Shown here piece by piece: positions 14,522-19,313 of a stretch of DNA of 19,313 bases. Position 1 is the stretch's first letter; the number at the start of each line of letters is the position of its first letter. Position numbers and translations under genes: made by a program. The notes under the pieces were generated by a model. The model did not search any database, was not told the DNA's origin, and saw nothing but the letters and a program-made list of their open reading frames with translations. Source of the DNA: an uncultured Oscillospiraceae bacterium (GTDB lineage Bacteria > Bacillota > Clostridia > Oscillospirales > Acutalibacteraceae); NCBI GenBank assembly GCA_900548085.1, contig URJF01000013.1, positions 1 through 19,313 on the forward strand, in the 5' to 3' direction.

Positions 14522-16342
14522 TTACTTTTTGTAATAATATTCTACTATATCTTGTGCATTCTTTTTTGTTATAGACTGTATCTGCTGCAGCTCCTCTGCA
14601 GACGCATTTTTTATTGCCGATATAGTCTTAAAATGCTTCAGCAAAGCCTTTGCCTTTTTTTTGCCTATTCCGTCTATATTTGTCAAACTTGAGGAGAATG
14701 ACGATTTTTGGTGCTTCTTGTGGTGATAGGTTATTGCAAAGCGGTGAACCTCCTCTTGAATGGTTGATACAAGAGTAAATGATGCTCTGTGTGAGTTGAT
14801 TTCTATTTCACCGCCGTCATAGGCTATTGCTCTTGTCCTGTGCTTTGTATCCTTCACCATACCGAATACGGGCACATTTATTTTCATCTGCCTTATTACA
14901 GGCAGAACTGCGTTGACCTGAGGCTGACCGCCGTCAAGCAGTATTAAATCCGGTAATTGCTTGAATGTGCTTGTTTCGCCATCCTCATAGTAATGTTTGA
15001 ATCGTCTTGTGAGCACCTCGTTCATTGAGCCCACATCGTTTTGACCGTCAAATCCTTTGATTGCGAAACGCTTGTAGGCACTTTTCATAGGTCTGCCATT
15101 GTGAAATACTACCATACCGGCTACATTGTCTGCACCAAAGGTGTGAGATATATCATAGGATTCGATGTATTCAGGCGGTTTTGGCAATCCCAACAGTTCA
15201 CCCAATTCTTCCAGAGCGGCAAGTTCCTTGCCTAATCTGCCTTGCAGCTGTGCCAAATGCTCGTTTGCATTTTTTGTGCACAGATTTACTATTGCCAAAT
15301 GTTCACCTTTTTGCGGATGCAATATTTCTACCTTTTTTTCACGCTTAGACTCGAGCCACTCTTTCAGCAGTTCCTCGTCCTCAATTTCTCCGTCCACCGC
15401 TATCCTCGACGGAATATAATCCCTCATAGAATAGTAACGCTCAATCAGCTCAAATCGTGCATTACTGAGATTGTCTACGCTGTCTATTATCCAGTGTTCA
15501 CTGTCGGTGAGCTTTCCGTTTTTGAATCTGATAACCTCAAAGCAGGCTTTCTTTTGAGTGTTTACCAAAGCGAATACATCTTCCTCCGGCACATTGATTG
15601 ATACAACTTTTTGCTTTTCTTCGAGATTTCGTATCGCTCTGATTCTGTCACGCATTTTTGCCGCTTTTTCAAATTCAAGATTATCAGAATATTCTGACAT
15701 CTTTTCTTCCATTTCCTTTATGGCATTTGCACCGCCGCATTTCAGAAAAGATATTGCATCTTTAACATTAGCCACATATTCCTCTCCGGTTATTTTTCCG
15801 GCACAGGGAGCTGAGCAGAGTCCCATAAAGCCGTTCAGACATGGGCGAGACTTGCCGTAGTCTCTCGGGAATTTTTTGTTGCAGCGTGGCAGTTTGAATA
15901 TTTTAAGCGTCTCCTCCACTGCATTTTTTACGGAGAAGTTAGATACAAACGGTCCGATATATGTCGAACCGTCATCTGCCATTTGTTTACATTCCGATAT
16001 TCTCGGAAATTCCTCTTTTGTTATCTTAATATAGTTGTATCCCTTGTCGTCCTTTAACAAGATATTATACTTAGGTTGATGCTGCTTTATCAGCGAACAT
16101 TCCAGCACAAGAGCCTCAAACTCCGTGTCACAGAGTATATACTCAAAATCGTCTACGTGTTCAACCATCCGTATTACCTTGAGCGAATGATTGGTATGTG
16201 AGCCAAAATATGACGATACTCTGTTTTTTAATGCCTTTGCCTTGCCGATATATATGATATGCTTGTCCTTGTCCAACATTTTATAAACGCCTGGATTAAG
16301 CGGCAAAGCCATTGCTTTTTTTCTCAGTTCTTTTTCTGTCAT
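14522..16342 (-). CDS. uvrC: UvrABC system protein C
   Basis: A 606-residue excision nuclease subunit that makes both incisions in nucleotide excision repair. Domains in order: a GIY-YIG nuclease with GVY (18-20), YIG (31-33), R41 and the catalytic-type E76; four cysteines C154, C168, C176 and C180, matching the iron-sulfur-type cluster region of UvrC; a UVR motif (about 203-238) for UvrB contact; the RNase H-like nuclease half with SYDISH and LILLDGG; and a C-terminal double helix-hairpin-helix (about 550-606: LTNIDGIGKKKAKALLKHF). All expected parts are present and the length is normal. The start is 4 bases after the stop of the phosphatase gene, so it is likely cotranscribed with it. Confidence 0.98.
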   Translation of the reverse strand: MTEKELRKKAMALPLNPGVYKMLDKDKHIIYIGKAKALKNRVSSYFGSHTNHSLKVIRMVEHVDDFEYILCDTEFEALVLECSLIKQHQPKYNILLKDDKGYNYIKITKEEFPRISECKQMADDGSTYIGPFVSNFSVKNAVEETLKIFKLPRCNKKFPRDYGKSRPCLNGFMGLCSAPCAGKITGEEYVANVKDAISFLKCGGANAIKEMEEKMSEYSDNLEFEKAAKMRDRIRAIRNLEEKQKVVSINVPEEDVFALVNTQKKACFEVIRFKNGKLTDSEHWIIDSVDNLSNARFELIERYYSMRDYIPSRIAVDGEIEDEELLKEWLESKREKKVEILHPQKGEHLAIVNLCTKNANEHLAQLQGRLGKELAALEELGELLGLPKPPEYIESYDISHTFGADNVAGMVVFHNGRPMKSAYKRFAIKGFDGQNDVGSMNEVLTRRFKHYYEDGETSTFKQLPDLILLDGGQPQVNAVLPVIRQMKINVPVFGMVKDTKHRTRAIAYDGGEIEINSHRASFTLVSTIQEEVHRFAITYHHKKHQKSSFSSSLTNIDGIGKKKAKALLKHFKTISAIKNASAEELQQIQSITKKNAQDIVEYYYKK

Positions 16343-16346
16343 TTTG

Positions 16347-16880
16347 CTATATCCTGTATTTCAGTATGTCACAGTTCTTTATGCCGAATTTAGAATATTC
16401 CTCGTTGGTCATATCGCAGAAGTATGAGTTGATTACTCTCGATATACCGTTGTGGGCTACCAAAAGATATGTTTTGTCATCTTTCTTAATATCATCCAAA
16501 AGATTGTATATCCTTTGTGCAAGCCTCAGCATAGATTCGCCGCCGTCGTAAGAGGTAACAAATTGCATTTTGTCATAATAAAATTCCTTGCCGTCTCTTG
16601 CAGTGCCCTCCCATTTGCCGAAAGCCTGCTCTTTCAGCCTCGGTTCCTCTTTGCAGGGAATACCTGTAATTTCGGAAATGTGCTTCGCAGTATTAGCTGC
16701 ACGGAGCAGGGGAGAGTATAGTATCAAATCTATGCCTAAATCTTCTTCTTTTATTTTGTTGCCTAAATCTATAGCCTGGCGGTGACCTTTTTCGGTCAGG
16801 TCTATGTCAGTGATTCCGCATATTTTGTTTTCTACATTCCAAAATGTTTCGCCATGTCTCGTGAAATATAGGTTTTTCAT
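16347..16880 (-). CDS. Histidine phosphatase (phosphoglycerate mutase-like) family protein
   Basis: A 177-residue cytoplasmic phosphatase of the histidine phosphatase superfamily. The catalytic signature FTRHGETFWN places the phosphorylated histidine at H9. SPLLRAANTAKHI is the second conserved block with its arginine, E in LKEQAFGKWEG is the usual acid region, and VAHNGISRVI holds the second catalytic histidine. Members act on sugar phosphates, nucleotide or alpha-ribazole phosphates; the substrate here is not predictable. The ATG at 16880 shares its A with the stop of the upstream beta-helix gene (TAATG), a classic coupled start, and the Shine-Dalgarno is weak. A longer frame upstream only reuses the end of that gene. 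Confidence 0.92.
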   Translation of the reverse strand: MKNLYFTRHGETFWNVENKICGITDIDLTEKGHRQAIDLGNKIKEEDLGIDLILYSPLLRAANTAKHISEITGIPCKEEPRLKEQAFGKWEGTARDGKEFYYDKMQFVTSYDGGESMLRLAQRIYNLLDDIKKDDKTYLLVAHNGISRVINSYFCDMTNEEYSKFGIKNCDILKYRI

Positions 16881-18544
16881 TATTTTTGTATATATACCTT
16901 TCTGCATTTGCGTGTCTTTATGGATGATGAGCCGTCACAGTAATTTCCGCATATATTCAGTCCGTCCACCAGATAAGCGGTAACCGCTCTGTCTCTGCAT
17001 ACATTGAAGTAGTTTCCGTAGATAGAAATATTTTTGTGCACCGGTTTTCTTGCTACACCAAGCATATACGGTTTAATAAGCACACCGGAGCACTCTCTCT
17101 GATTCATCTTAGGCACATCTTGCATAACGAATGTGTTTGAGTATATCTCTACATCTCTGACCGGTCCGCTTTCGTACCACAGGTATGCGTCATTAGAGAT
17201 GAATATATGTGCCATGGAGCAGTTTGAAAACTTGTTGTTGTGGATTCTTACCTTGCCCGATGAGGTGCACAGTACGCCTCTTGTGGGTATTGCCTCGAAT
17301 GTGCAATCGCTGATTTCTACATCGGGGCAGTATGTCTTGTTTTCTACCACTATATTTGGTTGTTTCATATATTTACATTCAATATCATCAGGCAGCTTTT
17401 CTTCAAATGTAACCTTAGCCGTTTTGTTTTCTATATCGTCCTCGCACTTTTTGACTGTCAACAGACCGCCGTCCTCTTGGAGATTGCTTCTGTAGTAAAG
17501 CTGTGCCTTGTCGCCGGGATTAAATGCAATGTGTCCGCCTTGTTGATGATGAATGAACTCAAACACAGCGGTATGTTCGTCAATCTTTTCTTTGAATCTT
17601 ATGAAAGAGCCGTGAATGTTTATTGCATCGTCATGTGCGTGCTCAAAATGGCAGTTTGTTATGCTTACCTTGCCTTTGCAGCCGCATACATGAATCAAGT
17701 CCGCAAATGCAGATACAACTCTGTCGCCGTATGCGCTGAAGTTTACATTATCAAAGCTGACGTTTTCGCTCATCTGCGACAGCCAACCAAACCCCGGCAG
17801 GTAGTGTACATTGATATTTTCTGCACTCACATTACTACTTTCGTTAACAAGTACACCGCAGGTGTGACGATTTTTGTTTTGTGAAAATGTATATACATCT
17901 CCAACCTTGAATTTCTTTTTACTTTTGTAGGTGATTTCTACTTCGTTTTCGGACAGCCTTTTTATCGACTTAACTCCTTTAAACGGTCCCCAAGAATGTC
18001 TTGTTCTGTATACTTCTTTTCCACTGTGCAGAACTCCGTTGTACGAGTTTTCATCGTTCTTGAATTCCCAGTAGTTCTTTTTTGTAAACGGACTTTGCTC
18101 AAAGAAAGTAATATCCTTTCCGTCAGTGTACCAGGTTTGCGTTTCGGGCATAATGAATTTAACCTTTTTGCCCTTTTTTTCTGCTACTTTCATTTCTGCA
18201 TTTGATGGGCATTGGTATCTGATGCTGAAATTTTTGAGCTTAACATTATTACATCCCAAAATTGCGAGTGCACACATATCTCCGTGGAACAAAAGAGTAG
18301 CTCCGTTGCCGTCTATCGTAATGTTATTTTTGTTTTCTAAAAGGACGCCAAAATATTTTGTGGGATTCTTAAAAGAATCTGTGTTGGTCATATGTATTAT
18401 TTTAGATTGGCAAAAATCCCTGTGGATATTGTACTCTTTGTTTTCGAGAACAAGCGTGTCACCGTCGTTCAGGTCATTTATTGCCTCTTTCATTGCTACA
18501 GCAAAGTTATTCGGTGTTCCGTATTTGTCGACATATATGTTCAT
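16880..18544 (-). CDS. Right-handed beta-helix protein, GH110-like (alpha-1,3-galactosidase type)
   Basis: A 554-residue protein without a signal peptide, so probably cytoplasmic. It begins with MNIYVDKYGTPNNFAVAMKE and then reads as stacked beta-helix strands (ITIDGNGATLLF 75-86, VKLKNFSIRY, VSFDNVNFSA, VSITNCHFEH, VEISDCTFEA, VRIHNNKFSN, VEIYSNTFVM, ISIYGNYFNV). Several blocks look like glycoside hydrolase family 110: HVCGCKGKVSITNCHFEHAH leading to DDAINIHG (305-312), RGVLCTSSGKVRIHNNKF (422-439) and NDAYLWYESGPVRDV (451-465). The paired aspartates at 305-306 are candidate catalytic acids. If right, it would remove alpha-1,3-linked galactose, probably from imported glycans. The ATG at 18544 follows AAAGGAG at 7-base spacing; earlier starts lie before that site. 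Family recognition comes from memory of the motifs, so it is likely but not proven. Confidence 0.78.
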   Translation of the reverse strand: MNIYVDKYGTPNNFAVAMKEAINDLNDGDTLVLENKEYNIHRDFCQSKIIHMTNTDSFKNPTKYFGVLLENKNNITIDGNGATLLFHGDMCALAILGCNNVKLKNFSIRYQCPSNAEMKVAEKKGKKVKFIMPETQTWYTDGKDITFFEQSPFTKKNYWEFKNDENSYNGVLHSGKEVYRTRHSWGPFKGVKSIKRLSENEVEITYKSKKKFKVGDVYTFSQNKNRHTCGVLVNESSNVSAENINVHYLPGFGWLSQMSENVSFDNVNFSAYGDRVVSAFADLIHVCGCKGKVSITNCHFEHAHDDAINIHGSFIRFKEKIDEHTAVFEFIHHQQGGHIAFNPGDKAQLYYRSNLQEDGGLLTVKKCEDDIENKTAKVTFEEKLPDDIECKYMKQPNIVVENKTYCPDVEISDCTFEAIPTRGVLCTSSGKVRIHNNKFSNCSMAHIFISNDAYLWYESGPVRDVEIYSNTFVMQDVPKMNQRECSGVLIKPYMLGVARKPVHKNISIYGNYFNVCRDRAVTAYLVDGLNICGNYCDGSSSIKTRKCRKVYIQK

Positions 18545-18582
18545 ATTAGCTCTCCTTTTGTTGTTCATACAGATGTATACTA

Positions 18583-18611
18583 ATAATAACAATTTAATTA
18601 AAATAAATCAA
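18583..18611 (-). promoter_or_regulatory. Promoter for the GH110-like/phosphatase/uvrC operon
   Basis: On the minus strand TTGATT (18611-18606) and TATTAT (18588-18583) are 17 bases apart, about 38 bases before the ATG at 18544. It is back-to-back with the plus-strand promoter at 18617-18645, with only 5 bases between the two -35 boxes. Confidence 0.65.
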
Positions 18612-18616
18612 GTCTA

Positions 18617-18645
18617 TTGACTAATTAGGACAGTTATTGTATATT
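18617..18645 (+). promoter_or_regulatory. Promoter for the CoA-transferase gene
   Basis: TTGACT (18617-18622) and TATATT (18640-18645) are 17 bases apart, with a leader of about 40 bases to the ATG at 18691. The ribosome binding site is the G-run 18676-18681. Confidence 0.68.
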
Positions 18646-18690
18646 TTGTATATGTGATGTTTATTCACGGATAATGGGGGGATATCGTAT

Positions 18691-19313
18691 ATGACATGGC
18701 AGGAAATATATAAATCAAAGCTTACCACTGTAGAAGAAGCTATCAAGCTTATTCATAACGGAGATAAGGTAGTTACGGGTTTCGGTTGCGGCGAACCTTA
18801 CGGTATTGAGCGTGCTCTCGAGGCTCATTACCTTGAATATAAGAATATAGAATTGATAAATATGCTTACTCTCGGTTCGTCACCGTGGACTGATCCTAAG
18901 ATGAAAGGACATATTAAACTTAATACCTTGTTTGCATCTCAGTCCAACAGAGAGGCTATAGCCAATGGTGATTCAGAATTTACTACCTCTCATTTTTATG
19001 AGATACCTGAAGTTATACAAAATTATATTTGTCCTCGTGTGTCAATAGTTATGGTATCACCTCCCGATGAGCACGGCTATGTTTCTTTCGGTACTAACGT
19101 GGATTACACTAAGGGTACTACCGACTATTGCGAGGTAGTTATCGCACAGGTAAACAAATATATGCCCCGTACTTTCGGCAAAAGCATTAAACATGTTCGT
19201 GATTTTACTTGCTTTGTAGAGTATGATGAGCCTTTGCCGGAGGTTAAGAGCGGCAAGATAAGTGCCGTTGAGATGAAAATAGGCGAATATTGTGCCTCTC
19301 TTATTAATGATGG
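18691..19313 (+). CDS. Acetyl-CoA hydrolase/4-hydroxybutyrate CoA-transferase family protein, N-terminal part (3' end off window)
   Basis: The first 207 residues of a class I CoA-transferase. MTWQEIYKSKLTTVEEAIKL, HNGDKVVTGFGCGEPYGI, and INMLTLGSSPW match the start of 4-hydroxybutyrate/butyryl-CoA:acetate CoA-transferases and acetyl-CoA hydrolases. SIVMVSPPDEHGYVSFGTNV followed by DYTK is the conserved substrate-side motif, and EMKIGEYCASLINDG leads into the second half. The catalytic glutamate would be in the missing C-terminal half. Such enzymes move CoA between butyryl- or 4-hydroxybutyryl-CoA and acetate during fermentation in gut Clostridia, or let cells use succinate or 4-hydroxybutyrate. 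The exact acceptor cannot be told from this part. The ATG at 18691 is the first start after the promoter and a GGGGGG run. Confidence 0.9.
   Translation, partial: MTWQEIYKSKLTTVEEAIKLIHNGDKVVTGFGCGEPYGIERALEAHYLEYKNIELINMLTLGSSPWTDPKMKGHIKLNTLFASQSNREAIANGDSEFTTSHFYEIPEVIQNYICPRVSIVMVSPPDEHGYVSFGTNVDYTKGTTDYCEVVIAQVNKYMPRTFGKSIKHVRDFTCFVEYDEPLPEVKSGKISAVEMKIGEYCASLIND

Noticed and set aside
17360..17884. Plus-strand open frame of 174 codons inside the GH110-like gene
   Set aside because: Antisense to a coherent beta-helix protein, with no start context; considered a shadow.
1..19313. tRNA, rRNA, CRISPR array, insertion sequence, phage or integrase signals
   Set aside because: No cloverleaf, repeat-spacer pattern, transposase motif or attachment-type repeat could be seen on either strand.

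Overview
The window looks like chromosomal sequence from a low-to-moderate GC Clostridia genome, probably of the Oscillospirales/Ruminococcaceae kind. The evidence is the Firmicutes gene orders (phoH-ybeY-era-yqzL-recO and ylxM-ffh-rpsP-khpA-rimM-trmD), the HPr protein with both His15 and Ser46, MutS2 with a Smr tail, the frequent TTG/GTG starts, and a 4-hydroxybutyrate/butyrate-type CoA-transferase at the right edge. The placement below class level is an inference from gene content only.

Layout, left to right. (1) 1-5934, plus strand: a tightly packed block holding the tail of a CorC/HlyC-type CBS protein, phoH, ybeY, era, a 49-residue YqzL-family gene that overlaps recO, then recO and mutS2. 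Most junctions overlap or are a few bases, so this reads as one operon for RNA processing, ribosome maturation and recombination. (2) 5952-11419, plus strand: a near-consensus sigma-A promoter drives ylxM-ffh-rpsP-khpA. A strong terminator then precedes an unexpected secreted protein with two Ig-like repeats and a right-handed beta-helix. rimM and trmD follow it with a 3-base gap, and the usual next gene rplS is absent. (3) 11485-12810, plus strand: ptsH (HPr) with its own promoter, an inverted repeat over the -35 box and its own terminator. After it come an AT-rich gene whose product resembles a RecA/DnaB-type ATPase without its nucleotide-binding loop, a possible 54-residue ORF, and a bidirectional terminator.

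(4) 12829-18544, minus strand, read right to left: a cytoplasmic beta-helix protein resembling GH110 alpha-1,3-galactosidases, a histidine phosphatase whose start overlaps the stop of that gene, then uvrC. A separate promoter drives rsmD-coaD-(alanine-rich coiled-coil protein). (5) 18545-18690 is a divergent intergenic region with two back-to-back promoters, followed by the 5' part of a CoA-transferase gene running off the window.

Most of the window is ordinary core metabolism and information processing. The items that stand out are the secreted beta-helix gene placed inside the SRP/ribosome operon, the GH110-like gene coupled to a phosphatase, the motif-less RecA/DnaB-like protein, and several well-formed inverted repeats at promoters or ribosome binding sites. 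No RNA genes, insertion sequences, CRISPR arrays or phage genes were seen.
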